Origin: Paenibacillus silvestris
Lineage (GTDB): Bacteria > Bacillota > Bacilli > Paenibacillales > NBRC-103111
Length of the DNA stretch: 64,000 nt
NCBI RefSeq assembly: GCF_009882985.1
Contig: NZ_WTUZ01000015.1
Location: forward strand, 201,117 to 265,116
Direction of reading: 5' to 3'
Each line of letters opens with the position of its first letter. Positions within the stretch are counted from its first letter, which is position 1. Shown here piece after piece: positions 8,744-18,836 of this stretch. A program made the position numbers and the translations under genes. Under the pieces are notes generated by a model. It was not told the origin of the DNA. It ran no database searches and saw only the letters and a program-made list of their open reading frames with translations.

Positions 8744-9127
8744 CTATTTCGTTTGGATCCGTTGAAGCAGCTTTTTGGGAGCAGTTCGGGCATACCCCTC
8801 TGTGATTAGATCGGCTATTTCGGACCAGGGAACTAGATCCATATCGCGAATCGACACCCAACCATGCTGTCCGATATAAGCCGTTCTATGATAGGGTGTA
8901 TTCTCCTGCTGGAGGAGAAACTCTTGCGTTGTCATATGGGTCTTGATCGCCGTGGATGGTTGTCCATCTGTTTCACCCATCATGACGAAGGGTTTGTCCT
9001 TCACACGAAAGGTGACATGGCCAAAGCCGTCGATCTTTTCTACGACTTCAGGCAGTTGTTCGCAGAAAGCTCTTACTTTGGCAACCCCTTCTAATCCTTT
9101 GGCTGTTACCAATTGATGATGTGTCAT
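8744..9127 (-). CDS. MmcQ/YjbR family protein
   Basis: 127 residues with the YjbR-like fold: GFGHVTFRVKDKPFVMMGE in the middle, then HGWVSIRDMDLVPWSEIADLI and a C-terminal K/R-rich helix. AAGGAG lies 10 nt before the ATG. The family is called DNA-binding by structural analogy, but its function is not established. It is followed on the same strand, reading upstream, by DUF2500 and GNAT genes in a compact minus-strand row. Confidence 0.85.
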   Translation of the reverse strand: MTHHQLVTAKGLEGVAKVRAFCEQLPEVVEKIDGFGHVTFRVKDKPFVMMGETDGQPSTAIKTHMTTQEFLLQQENTPYHRTAYIGQHGWVSIRDMDLVPWSEIADLITEGYARTAPKKLLQRIQTK

Positions 9128-9141
9128 AAATAGAACACTCC

Positions 9142-9525
9142 TTATCCTTGAAAAGATAACTGGCGGGAGAAACCTTTGAATCTGCTGCCTTGATAAGTCA
9201 GAATTCCCTGGTCTCCTTCAACGATATAACCAAACTGATCTCTTCCGACGCGCAATTCTAATCGTTGTCGATCCTCAAATTCAAATGTAGCATAATAGCT
9301 CGTATTGGCACTTGAATCCCCGGAACCGCCGCTAACCTGCATTCTTTTGGCTACCACCTTGCAGGTTAGATTGTGGATGGGGGAAGCGTTATTGGATGAC
9401 CATTTCATAACTCCTTTGATAATGGAAAATAAAATAAAACCGCCAATAAGCACCGCTATAATTGTAAAAATAATCATAAAAAGGTCTCCATCGCTGTGAC
9501 TTGGAAAGGTGTTAAAACCTGGCAT
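9142..9525 (-). CDS. DUF2500 family membrane-anchored protein
   Basis: 127 residues. After a short N terminus comes one TM helix (IIFTIIAVLIGGFILFSII), then a beta-rich domain with NLTCKVVAKRMQVSGGSGD and a C-terminal GDQGILTYQGSRFKGFSR typical of DUF2500. The ATG at 9525 has GAGGAG 8 nt upstream; the GTG at 9534 would overlap the ribosome site. It is probably exposed on the outer face of the membrane. Function unknown. Confidence 0.83.
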   Translation of the reverse strand: MPGFNTFPSHSDGDLFMIIFTIIAVLIGGFILFSIIKGVMKWSSNNASPIHNLTCKVVAKRMQVSGGSGDSSANTSYYATFEFEDRQRLELRVGRDQFGYIVEGDQGILTYQGSRFKGFSRQLSFQG

Positions 9526-9568
9526 AACAATCACTCCTCAAAGTTTCGTAGTCAATTCTCGGACTTTT

Positions 9569-10006
9569 TTAGAGGAATCTTTTGACGAATCGATACCCGG
9601 TTTCATGAAAACCAAGCGGTTGCTGCGCATTTCGGCTATCCCCATTGATCTCGGAACCCGTAATCCACCACATCCCGGAGCAAGAATGCTCTTGGGTCAA
9701 CTGCTCTGCATAGCTCTTTAACTTATCGGCCGCAGCTTGGCGGCTGTTCGTTTCCTCCATGGAAATGACGGAGATTTCACTGAACTTCACAACGGCATCG
9801 TCCGCCTTGCGAATACGAAAACCTAGCGTGCCAAGAATTTGGTTCTCTTCTTCGTATACATAGAGGGATTCATCGGGATTGTCGCGTATAAAATGGAGCC
9901 TATTTTCAATGTGCAACGGGGAAATCGTCTTGCCTGTCCGCCTGGAAACAAAATTGCTGATCTCTTTCGTATCTTGTGGTTGTGCTTCTCGAATGATATA
10001 CGTCAT
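9569..10006 (-). CDS. GNAT-family N-acetyltransferase
   Basis: 145 residues with a GNAT fold: N-terminal IREAQPQDTKEISNFV, central strand ILGTLGFRIRKADDAVVKFSEISV, and a C-terminal GFHETGYRFVKRFL. The acetyl-CoA loop is less canonical than usual because Q/R-x-x-G-x-G/A is replaced by NSRQAAADKL. AAGG precedes the ATG by 6 nt. Substrate unknown. Confidence 0.75.
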   Translation of the reverse strand: MTYIIREAQPQDTKEISNFVSRRTGKTISPLHIENRLHFIRDNPDESLYVYEEENQILGTLGFRIRKADDAVVKFSEISVISMEETNSRQAAADKLKSYAEQLTQEHSCSGMWWITGSEINGDSRNAQQPLGFHETGYRFVKRFL

Positions 10007-10081
10007 TACGGGCCTTCTTTCTATGATCCTATGATTCTGCTAATTATACCATATATTGGAACATGAGTTCTACATTTGCAT

Positions 10082-10106
10082 AAAAAAACCCGCCGAAGGG
10101 CGGGTT
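10082..10106 (-). terminator. Terminator of the M42 peptidase gene
   Basis: On the minus strand AACCCGCC-CTTC-GGCGGGTT followed by a run of T residues, 20 bp after the stop at 10126. Confidence 0.92.
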
Positions 10107-10125
10107 GAGCGTCACGAATCAGCAA

Positions 10126-11202
10126 TCATGCTTGCGCATGGATTGTGTTCAATGTTGTACGGTCGCTCGCTTGCACGAGCTTGATGAGCAGCTCTTTCGC
10201 TGCCGCATAGTCGTCCACGTGAAGAATCGACGCGGAAGTATGGATATAACGTGCGCAGATGCCAATTACGGCAGAAGGAATGCCGGTACCTTGCACGTGT
10301 ACCAGTCCGGCGTCTGTACCACCCGCCGAAACAAAATATTGATACGGGATCTTATGCGTCTCCGCCGTATCCAGAATGAACTCGACCATCCCGCGATGGG
10401 TGATCATCGTGGGGTCAAAGATACGAAGCAGCGCGCCGCGCCCCAGCTGCCCAAAAGCATTGCGGTCGCCGGTCATATCCCCGGCGGCACTGGCATCCAG
10501 CGCGTAGAATAAGTCCGGCTGGATGAGATTCGCTGCCGTGCGGCCGCCGCGCACGCCAACCTCTTCCTGTACGGTAGCACCCGCGTACAGGACATTCGGG
10601 AGCTTCGGCCCGCCGTGAAGCTCCTTCAGCAGTTCAATCGCCAGGCCTACGCCGTAGCGATTGTCCCAAGCTTTGGCCATAATCCGCTTCGGATTGGCCA
10701 GGGGTGTGAACGGGCAGATGGGAACAATCTGCTGCCCGAGCTTGATGCCGATGGCGAGCGCATCGGCTTTGTCTTCCGCGCCGATGTCAATGTACATCGT
10801 CTTGATGTCTGCGGGCTTGCTGCGCGCAGCTTCGTCCAGCAAGTGCACGGGCACTGAGCCGATCACGCCGATGATCGGACCCCGCTCGGTCATAATCTGC
10901 ACGCGCTGGGCGGGCAGCACTTGACTGAACCAGCCGCCGAGGGGCTGGAATTTGATGGTACCGTGCTCAGTGATGCCGGTAACCATGAAGCCAACCTCGT
11001 CGAAGTGGCCGGCGACCATGATTTTGGGACCAGCCTCGTCGCCACGCAGGATGCCGAACAAGCTGCCGAGTCCGTCTTGGACGAACTCGTCCGTATATTT
11101 CTCCATTTCACCGCGGACAAACTTGCGGATGTCTCGTTCGAAGCCAGGAGCTGCCTGGAGTTCAGTCAATGTTCGGAAAAGCTCTAACGTTTCAGTATTC
11201 AT
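10126..11202 (-). CDS. M42-family metallopeptidase (FrvX/YsdC-like aminopeptidase)
   Basis: 358 residues, the usual length. Dinuclear-metal ligands are visible in [12 protein letters not shown] (His), AWDNRYG (bridging Asp), [10 protein letters not shown] (catalytic Glu-Glu), LDASAAG (Asp) and YIHTSASIL (His). These enzymes form cytoplasmic tetrahedral dodecamers that trim peptides. GAGG lies 7 nt before the ATG and a terminator follows, so it is monocistronic. The 10440-11000 part is richer in G+C than its flanks. Confidence 0.92.
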   Translation of the reverse strand: MNTETLELFRTLTELQAAPGFERDIRKFVRGEMEKYTDEFVQDGLGSLFGILRGDEAGPKIMVAGHFDEVGFMVTGITEHGTIKFQPLGGWFSQVLPAQRVQIMTERGPIIGVIGSVPVHLLDEAARSKPADIKTMYIDIGAEDKADALAIGIKLGQQIVPICPFTPLANPKRIMAKAWDNRYGVGLAIELLKELHGGPKLPNVLYAGATVQEEVGVRGGRTAANLIQPDLFYALDASAAGDMTGDRNAFGQLGRGALLRIFDPTMITHRGMVEFILDTAETHKIPYQYFVSAGGTDAGLVHVQGTGIPSAVIGICARYIHTSASILHVDDYAAAKELLIKLVQASDRTTLNTIHAQA

Positions 11203-11293
11203 TGGGAATCCTCACTTTTTGCATAATTAGGTCTTACGATAAATTTTATTTTACCATAACAAAAAAATAAATGAGATGTAGTCAAAAGACATC

Positions 11294-11322
11294 TTTACAA
11301 AACTAATGACATTAGTTATTAT
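11294..11322 (+). promoter_or_regulatory. Promoter with TetR-type operator inside the spacer
   Basis: TTTACA (11294-11299) and TATTAT (11317-11322) are 17 bp apart. The spacer is largely occupied by the palindrome AACTAAT-GAC-ATTAGTT (11301-11317). An extra ACTAAT half-site lies at 11324-11329. This fits autorepression by the TetR protein encoded second in the operon. Confidence 0.82.
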
Positions 11323-11355
11323 ACTAATATAGATAATAAACAGGAGGCGTTCAAA

Positions 11356-12081
11356 ATGAAAATTACGAAAATTGGTTCTTTGTATCAGGTGTCTTTTATG
11401 CCGAGATTTTTTCCAGTGAATTGTTATTTGGTGGAGGAAGAAAAGGAATTGACGCTAGTTGATGCAGCTATGCCATTCAGTGTCAAAGGGATTCTTCAGG
11501 CCGCAGAGAGTATCGGCAAACCAATTACCCGTATCGTGCTTACTCATGCGCATGGCGATCATATCGGGGCGTTAGATGGTTTGAAAAAAGCACTCCCGCA
11601 GGCGAAGGTTTATATTTCGCGAAGAGACGCCAAACTACTGGCGGGCAACAAGGAGCTGGAGGCGGGTGAGCCGAATTCACCGATTAAAGGCGACGTTCCT
11701 AAGGCGCTTCAGACGAAGCCGGATGTGCTGTTACAAGATGGCGATCTCATAGGCTCGCTACAAGCTATATCCTCCCCTGGGCACACGCCGGGATCGATGG
11801 CTTTCCTCGATGTGCGCAGTCGTGCCTTGATTGCTGGCGATGCTTTTCAAGTTCGCGGCGGAGTAGCCGTTTCTGGGTTGATGAAGTTTTGGTTCCCCTT
11901 CCCGGCTATGGCAACATGGAACAAAGAAGTCTCACTGGAGAGCGCACGCAAGTTGAGAGAGCTGTCTCCAAGTGTTCTTGCTGTCGGACACGGCGTCATG
12001 ATTGAACAGCCGCTTGCGGTGATCGACCGCGCTATTGCGGAGGCAGCTCATAAATTTCAGATGACAGCAGCAAACATTTAG
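11356..12081 (+). CDS. MBL-fold metallo-hydrolase
   Basis: 241 residues with the metal motif THAHGDHIGALD (HxHxDH), a later His in SSPGHTPGSM, Asp in LIAGDAFQV and His in VGHGVM, so both metal sites are complete. AGGAGG lies 9 nt before the ATG. It shares an operon with the TetR regulator 20 bp downstream. These enzymes hydrolyse thioesters, lactones or nucleotides; the substrate here is not visible. The TetR pairing suggests a detoxification or inducible role. Confidence 0.88.
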   Translation: MKITKIGSLYQVSFMPRFFPVNCYLVEEEKELTLVDAAMPFSVKGILQAAESIGKPITRIVLTHAHGDHIGALDGLKKALPQAKVYISRRDAKLLAGNKELEAGEPNSPIKGDVPKALQTKPDVLLQDGDLIGSLQAISSPGHTPGSMAFLDVRSRALIAGDAFQVRGGVAVSGLMKFWFPFPAMATWNKEVSLESARKLRELSPSVLAVGHGVMIEQPLAVIDRAIAEAAHKFQMTAANI

Positions 12082-12101
12082 ATAAAAGGGACGGGAAATC
12101 C

Positions 12102-12671
12102 ATGGTGCAACGACAAGGACTAGACGCGGAAAATGTGCTGCAAGCAGCTGTGGAGATGGCAGATACCCAAGGTGTTGAAGGCCTAACATTAGCAGCAATA
12201 GCAGCCAAATTGAATGTAAAAACACCATCACTTTATAACCATATTAAAGGGTTGCCTGACCTTAGGATGCAGCTTTCCCGGCGTGGACTGATGCTTATCA
12301 AGGCCGCAATGGTTGATGCCGTGATTGGCAAAGCGAAGGACGATGCATTATTGGCCGTAGGTTTTGCTTACGTGAATTTTGCCAGAAAGCATCCGGGTCT
12401 GTATGAGGCTATTTCCACCTTGCCTGATTATGAGGATCCGGAGCTTAAGGAGGCGGGTAACGAGGTTGTGCTCTTTTTGCTGCGGATTCTTGCGCCCTAT
12501 GGACTCAGCGAGGAAGATGCGCTGCATGTGGTGCGCGGCTTTCGGAGTATGGTGCATGGATTCGCGTCGCTTGAACATAGGAACGGATTCCGCATGGGAC
12601 TTGAACGTGACGAGAGCTTGCGGCGGATGCTGCTGACTTATTTAAAAGGACTGCGGGCGTCGGTGGACTGA
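12102..12671 (+). CDS. TetR/AcrR-family regulator (WHG-type C terminus)
   Basis: 189 residues. The N-terminal helix-turn-helix (VLQAAVEMADTQGVEGLTLAAIAAKL...SLYNHIKG) is clear; the ligand domain with RGFRSMVHGFASLE resembles the WHG-type TetR C-terminal family. It is co-transcribed behind the MBL hydrolase and probably binds the palindrome in that promoter. No terminator is seen before island B. Confidence 0.88.
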   Translation: MVQRQGLDAENVLQAAVEMADTQGVEGLTLAAIAAKLNVKTPSLYNHIKGLPDLRMQLSRRGLMLIKAAMVDAVIGKAKDDALLAVGFAYVNFARKHPGLYEAISTLPDYEDPELKEAGNEVVLFLLRILAPYGLSEEDALHVVRGFRSMVHGFASLEHRNGFRMGLERDESLRRMLLTYLKGLRASVD

Positions 12672-12687
12672 CTACCATCTCGCACCC

Positions 12688-12874
12688 TATGTTGCACTTA
12701 GTGCAACATAGAAGGTGATAATCGCTGAACTAAGGCGATCATGTTGCACAAAGTGCAAGCATTTAGACCGAACGGCGCGAAAATCACGTAGATCTGCCCG
12801 AAATGTTGTACAAATTACAACATAGAAAGCGACATTGGTTGGATTGAGGGCATCATGTTGCACAAAGTGCAACA
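12688..12874. repeat. Four-box palindrome island B (TTGCAC-AAA-GTGCAA)
   Basis: Four palindromes with 15-bp cores at 12692-12706, 12744-12758, 12806-12820 and 12858-12872; the first extends to perfect 10-bp arms. Centres are 52, 62 and 52 bp apart, identical to islands A and C. The core word resembles that of island A. The island starts 16 bp after the TetR stop codon. Confidence 0.9.
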
Positions 12875-12975
12875 AAGAGAAGGCAGAAGTCCTTGGGAGC
12901 TGGTATGGGAAGGTGATCCTGCAGCGTTTTATCATGCTATCTACTATACAAACACCTTCCGCCACACCCGCCAAT

Positions 12976-13022
12976 AAACAAGTAAAGCCTTTGCGTAAAC
13001 AACGCTAAGGCTTTGCTTGTTT
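12976..13022. terminator. Strong hairpin in the tetR/glycosylase gap
   Basis: AAACAAG-T-AAAGCCTT-T-GCGT loops to ACGC-T-AAGGCTTT-G-CTTGTTT. It probably terminates the TetR operon after island B; the A/T ends would allow function in both directions. Confidence 0.8.
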
Positions 13023-13233
13023 GGTGTTTGCTACTTTATCTAATCCCGACTAACCCATCACACTATTTCACTATACAGCAAACTTCTACTTCACCAACAA
13101 ATAACAAATTAATCAAACCTAGCGTGAATTTCGCTAAGCCTTACTGAAGGGAACTAGAGTCTTTTATTTGGCACGATTCAGGTTGGATAAGCTTGCGGTT
13201 TTGATGGTTGGTACAGGTTGGCGAGGTGTTTAC

Positions 13234-13416
13234 ATTGGACAAAATCCAATCTAAACACTGGTTTGAAGGCTCGATTAGCGATTCTATTGGACGAAATCCA
13301 ATGAAAGTGGGTAATCGTGCCTCTACAGCGCCGAATATTGCCGTTACATTGGATTTCGTCCAATGTAATGTGCAATCTAGGCATGTCGTTACTGATTTCA
13401 TTGGAAATCATCCAAC
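13234..13416. repeat. Four-box palindrome island C (ATTGGAC-RAAA-TCCAAT)
   Basis: Four boxes at 13234-13250, 13286-13302, 13348-13364 and 13400-13416, with centres 52, 62 and 52 bp apart. Boxes 1-2 read GGACAAAATCC and GGACGAAATCC; boxes 3-4 read the reverse complement sense (GGATTTCGTCC, GGAAATCATCC), so the island is two forward plus two reversed copies. The box word differs from island B only 360 bp away. Between 13416 and 13545 I see no gene. Confidence 0.9.
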
Positions 13417-13545
13417 GAGGTTGCGCAGGCTTTTACCGCCATAACGCAGCATCTCTTCATGTGCGCGACTCATTCCCCTGTGGTTCCCGCTAGCGGCTTC
13501 GCATGCGTGCTATCTCGCATCGTCTAAGCTGATACCCCGAAGATC

Positions 13546-14271
13546 TCAAGCCTCTTCCGCGGCAATCGACGATTCCAAACAAGCTTCCACCGGAAGACCG
13601 GAATCCACAAAGCCCATATCGACGGCTCGCCATAAATAGAGCGACGCGAAGCTCCGGTAAGGCGACCATGCAGGGGCGATCTGCCCCAAGTAGTTGCCGT
13701 CCTTGCGCTCCTCCAATTGGTGCAGCCAGCGGGCTCCGCGCTGCAGACCCGCATCACCGACGGACATAACATCCTGCCGGCCCAAAGCAAAAATCATAAA
13801 CATTTCCGCTGTCCATACACCAATGCCTTTGACACTTGTTAGCTGCTTTAGAAGCTCCTCGTTATCCAGCTCATGCAGGGCATCCAAGCGCAGGTCTCCG
13901 GCTATGATCTTCGTGCTAAGATCGCGAATGTAGCGAATCTTGGGAAAGGAGACACCGCATTGCCGGATGTCAGCTTCATTTGCAGCAAGGACGAGCTCAG
14001 GTGTGAATGCTGGCACAATAAGCTTCACTCTGGCCTTGATGGTGCCTGCCGCTTTGGCGGATAGCTGTTGGGAAATAATCGACATAGCCAAGGACTCAAA
14101 GGGGGAGGAACTGGGTGTTAAAGTCAACTCGCCAACCAGCCGAATGAGGCAGGCTAAGCGGTCGTCCGCTTCACAAAGTGCAAGGATAGCAGGGTGTTCT
14201 TTATGCAACAGAATAGTTGTAAGCGTTGAAATGGGCGGGTCTTGTTCATTAGAGTGAGGGATATCCAACAT
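13546..14271 (-). CDS. AlkA-type DNA-3-methyladenine glycosylase
   Basis: 241 residues of the HhH-GPD superfamily. The hairpin LTSVKGIGVWTAEMFMIFAL is followed by DVMSVGDAGLQRG, which holds the catalytic Asp (GD). FESLAMSIISQQLSAKAA is the usual N-terminal helix. It removes alkylated bases in base-excision repair. AAGGAGG lies 9 nt before the ATG. Divergent from the TetM-like GTPase. Confidence 0.9.
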   Translation of the reverse strand: MLDIPHSNEQDPPISTLTTILLHKEHPAILALCEADDRLACLIRLVGELTLTPSSSPFESLAMSIISQQLSAKAAGTIKARVKLIVPAFTPELVLAANEADIRQCGVSFPKIRYIRDLSTKIIAGDLRLDALHELDNEELLKQLTSVKGIGVWTAEMFMIFALGRQDVMSVGDAGLQRGARWLHQLEERKDGNYLGQIAPAWSPYRSFASLYLWRAVDMGFVDSGLPVEACLESSIAAEEA

Positions 14272-14344
14272 ACCAGCTTACCTCCTTATAAATATTAAAA
14301 AGTTCCCGAGTAAATACACGCAGATGCATTTCTAGTAGAAAGAA

Positions 14345-14373
14345 TTCATAGGTGTCCGTTCTTCAAGTATAAT
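14345..14373 (+). promoter_or_regulatory. Promoter of the TetM-like GTPase gene
   Basis: TTCATA (14345-14350), 17-bp spacer, TATAAT (14368-14373), 42 bp before the start codon. Confidence 0.6.
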
Positions 14374-14415
14374 AGGGAGACAAAGCCTGGTAAATAGAAG
14401 GAGCAGAGCACTTCA

Positions 14416-16416
14416 ATGACCAACGAAATAGGCAAGGATCTAACAATTCCGCGAAGGAACGTGGGGATTTTCGCACACGTGGACGCGGGCAAAACGACGA
14501 CAACTGAGCATTTGCTTTATCATAGCGGCCGAATCCGCGCCCTAGGCAGTGTGGATAGCGGTACAGCACAAACGGATTCTATGGATGTGGAGCGGGAACG
14601 CGGCATTTCGGTGCGCAGTGCGACGACCACTTTTACATGGAAAGAAACGTCTATTAACCTGGTGGACACGCCTGGGCATGTAGATTTCCTATCCGAGGTG
14701 GAGCGCTCCTTGCGGGTGATGGATGGGGCGATTCTGATTGTTTCTGCCGTTGAAGGCGTGCAGTCGCAGACCGAGATGATCTGGCATGCGCTGCAGACAC
14801 TCCGAATTCCAACGCTGCTCTATGTGAATAAAATGGACCGCATCGGTGCGGACGCGGCAAGAGTGCTGCGCGACATAGAGAAGCAGCTCACGGGCATGGC
14901 GGTGCCGATCTATGCACCGCTCGGCGCTGAAGACACGTTCCGCGGCGCGGAGAACGTGCTGATCGAGGGCGCGTCCGGCGCGCCCAGCTTCGACCTCGCA
15001 GCAGCGGTCGAAAAGCTGTCCGAGCTCGATGAGCAGCTGCTCACGAGCTACATCGAAGGCGTGCCCATCCCGGCACGCGACGTAAAAGCAGCCCTGCAGC
15101 GATATACGCGGCAGGGGCAGGCTTTTCCATTGCTCGTCGGCGCATCGAGCAAAGGATTAGGCATCGAGGAGCTGATGGAAGCCATCCTCGATTATTTGCC
15201 CGGGCCGAGCGGCAGCGCCGAGCAGCCACTTTCGGCCGTGGTCTTCAAGGTCGAGCGGGACAAGACCATGGGGAGAATGGCGTACGTCCGCCTCTACGAG
15301 GGGACGATCCGCAACCGGGACACCGTGCTCAATGCCACGCGGGGCGTGGAGGAGAAGGTGACCCAGATTCGCAAAATCGACGGCCGCCGCGCCGAAGATA
15401 TCGGTTATGTCGCGGCCGGCGACATCGCGGCGGTCTGCGGCTTGACGCAGGTGCGCATCGGCGATGTGCTAGGCCGGCCTGACGCTGTACCGCCGGCTCC
15501 ACGGCTCGCAGTGCCGCTGCTAACCGTACAGGTGCATGCGGAAAGCGACGCGCAGTACCCCGCGCTTGTCGCCGCGCTGCAGGAGCTAACCGACGAAGAT
15601 CCCCTGCTTGATCTGCAGTGGCTTCAAGAGGAGCGCGAGCTGCACGTGAAGGTGATGGGCGCCATCCAGCTTGAGATTCTGACCAGTCTGCTGGCTTCGC
15701 GCTTTGGGCTGCACGCAAGGTTCGATCAGCCCTCCGTGATCTACAAAGAGACGCCTTCTCAGCCAGGTGAAGGCTTCATTGCTTATACGATGCCCAAGCC
15801 GTGCTGGGCCATTCTGCGCTTTCGCATCGAGCCTGGGGCGCCGGGCAGCGGGCTCGTGTATGCATCGCAGGTACGCGCCGATCAATTGCTGGCGCAGTAC
15901 CAGAGCGAAGTGGAGCGCCGAGTACCGGAAGCGCTGCAGCAGGGGCTCCTCGGTTGGGAAGTTACCGATCTCAAGGTAACGCTCGTGGAAGGGGAGCATC
16001 ATGTCTGGCATACCCATCCGCTGGACTTTGCGGTTGCAACGCCTATGGGACTTATGCAAGGTTTGGCGCAAACGGGGACAACACTGCTTGAACCAATGCT
16101 GCAAGTGCGCATCACGGTTCCAGAGGTTTATGGAGGCAAGGTGCTGAGCGATTTGGTGCAGATGCGGGCAATCTTTGATCCGCCGCAGCTGAGCGGTGAC
16201 CGTTTTGTTGTAGAGGGCCGCTTGCCTGTTGCCACTTCGCTGGACTACCCAGTGAAACTTAGCGCAATGTCCGGAGGCAGAGGTGTCATTACCTCGTCAT
16301 TCGGGGGTTATCAGCCGAGTCCGCCGGATGTGCATGCGGAGCGGAGGCGGCGAGGCGTGAATCCGCTCGACCAATCGAAATACATTTTAGCCGTACGCAA
16401 AGCGCTCTCTACGTGA
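14416..16416 (+). CDS. TetM/TetO-like ribosomal-protection-type translational GTPase
   Basis: 666 residues, an EF-G paralogue closest in layout to tetracycline ribosomal protection proteins (TetM about 639). GTPase motifs are AHVDAGKTT (G1), ERERGISV (switch I), DTPGHVDF (G3) and NKMD (G4); domains III-V follow, ending in RRRGVNPLDQSKY. By eye, the TetM domain-IV loop YYSPVSTPADF corresponds here to HHVWHTHPLDF, so the tyrosines and SPV are replaced. Tetracycline protection is therefore uncertain; it may rescue ribosomes from another ligand. The middle (about 14850-15650) is unusually G+C-rich. Confidence 0.85.
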   Translation: MTNEIGKDLTIPRRNVGIFAHVDAGKTTTTEHLLYHSGRIRALGSVDSGTAQTDSMDVERERGISVRSATTTFTWKETSINLVDTPGHVDFLSEVERSLRVMDGAILIVSAVEGVQSQTEMIWHALQTLRIPTLLYVNKMDRIGADAARVLRDIEKQLTGMAVPIYAPLGAEDTFRGAENVLIEGASGAPSFDLAAAVEKLSELDEQLLTSYIEGVPIPARDVKAALQRYTRQGQAFPLLVGASSKGLGIEELMEAILDYLPGPSGSAEQPLSAVVFKVERDKTMGRMAYVRLYEGTIRNRDTVLNATRGVEEKVTQIRKIDGRRAEDIGYVAAGDIAAVCGLTQVRIGDVLGRPDAVPPAPRLAVPLLTVQVHAESDAQYPALVAALQELTDEDPLLDLQWLQEERELHVKVMGAIQLEILTSLLASRFGLHARFDQPSVIYKETPSQPGEGFIAYTMPKPCWAILRFRIEPGAPGSGLVYASQVRADQLLAQYQSEVERRVPEALQQGLLGWEVTDLKVTLVEGEHHVWHTHPLDFAVATPMGLMQGLAQTGTTLLEPMLQVRITVPEVYGGKVLSDLVQMRAIFDPPQLSGDRFVVEGRLPVATSLDYPVKLSAMSGGRGVITSSFGGYQPSPPDVHAERRRRGVNPLDQSKYILAVRKALST

Positions 16417-16439
16417 CATAGAAGAGGCTGCTGTTCGCA

Positions 16440-16468
16440 TTGACAGGTGGAGCGGCTCTCAGTACAAT
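16440..16468 (+). promoter_or_regulatory. Promoter of the glpP-glpK unit
   Basis: TTGACA (16440-16445), exactly 17 bp, TACAAT (16463-16468). The transcript would start near 16475 and carry about 135 nt of leader that includes the terminator at 16506-16562. Confidence 0.85.
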
Positions 16469-16493
16469 GGGAAGTAAGTTAATAACATGTGAC

Positions 16494-16562
16494 GGAGAAC
16501 AGGAGACTCACAGAGGATTGCCATTTATATATGAATTGGCACATCTTTTGGCGAGTTTTTTT
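16494..16562 (+). promoter_or_regulatory. Leader terminator upstream of glpP-glpK, likely GlpP-controlled
   Basis: A hairpin (ACTC/GAGT, AGAGGAT/ATCTTTT and TGCCA/TGGCA stems) ends in seven T residues. It is preceded by GGAGAACAGGAGA at 16494-16506. A similar word, GGAGACAAGGGAGA, precedes the glpD leader terminator. B. subtilis GlpP antiterminates at such leaders when glycerol-3-phosphate is bound; that it does so here is inferred. Confidence 0.75.
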
Positions 16563-16610
16563 GTTGTCATCCCCCTAAGGGGCGTGCATAGGAACGAGTG
16601 AACGGAGATG

Positions 16611-18697
<2,087 letters not shown>

Positions 18698-18698
18698 T

Positions 18699-18726
18699 TT
18701 GTGCCATGATATGATATACTTATAAC
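18699..18726 (+). promoter_or_regulatory. Candidate glpD promoter
   Basis: TTGTGC (18699-18704), 16-bp spacer, TATAAC (18721-18726). It lies just after the glpK stop and upstream of the glpD leader terminator, so glpD can be transcribed separately from glpPK. Confidence 0.5.
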
Positions 18727-18740
18727 AAGTTAATAATTGG

Positions 18741-18812
18741 TTGGAGACAAGGGAGAAGCCACAGCAGCCTGCACGTGATAGCGTGTTAGGCTTGTTGCGG
18801 CTTTTTATTTTT
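18741..18812 (+). promoter_or_regulatory. glpD leader terminator, likely GlpP-controlled
   Basis: A long interrupted stem (AAGCC at 18756 to GGCTTTTT at 18799-18806, inner AGCCT/AGGCT) ends in a T-rich run. It is preceded by GGAGACAAGGGAGA (18743-18756), the word shared with the glpP leader. B. subtilis glpD has the same arrangement. Confidence 0.82.
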
Positions 18813-18836
18813 CGTATGCGAGGGGAGATTTTGAGG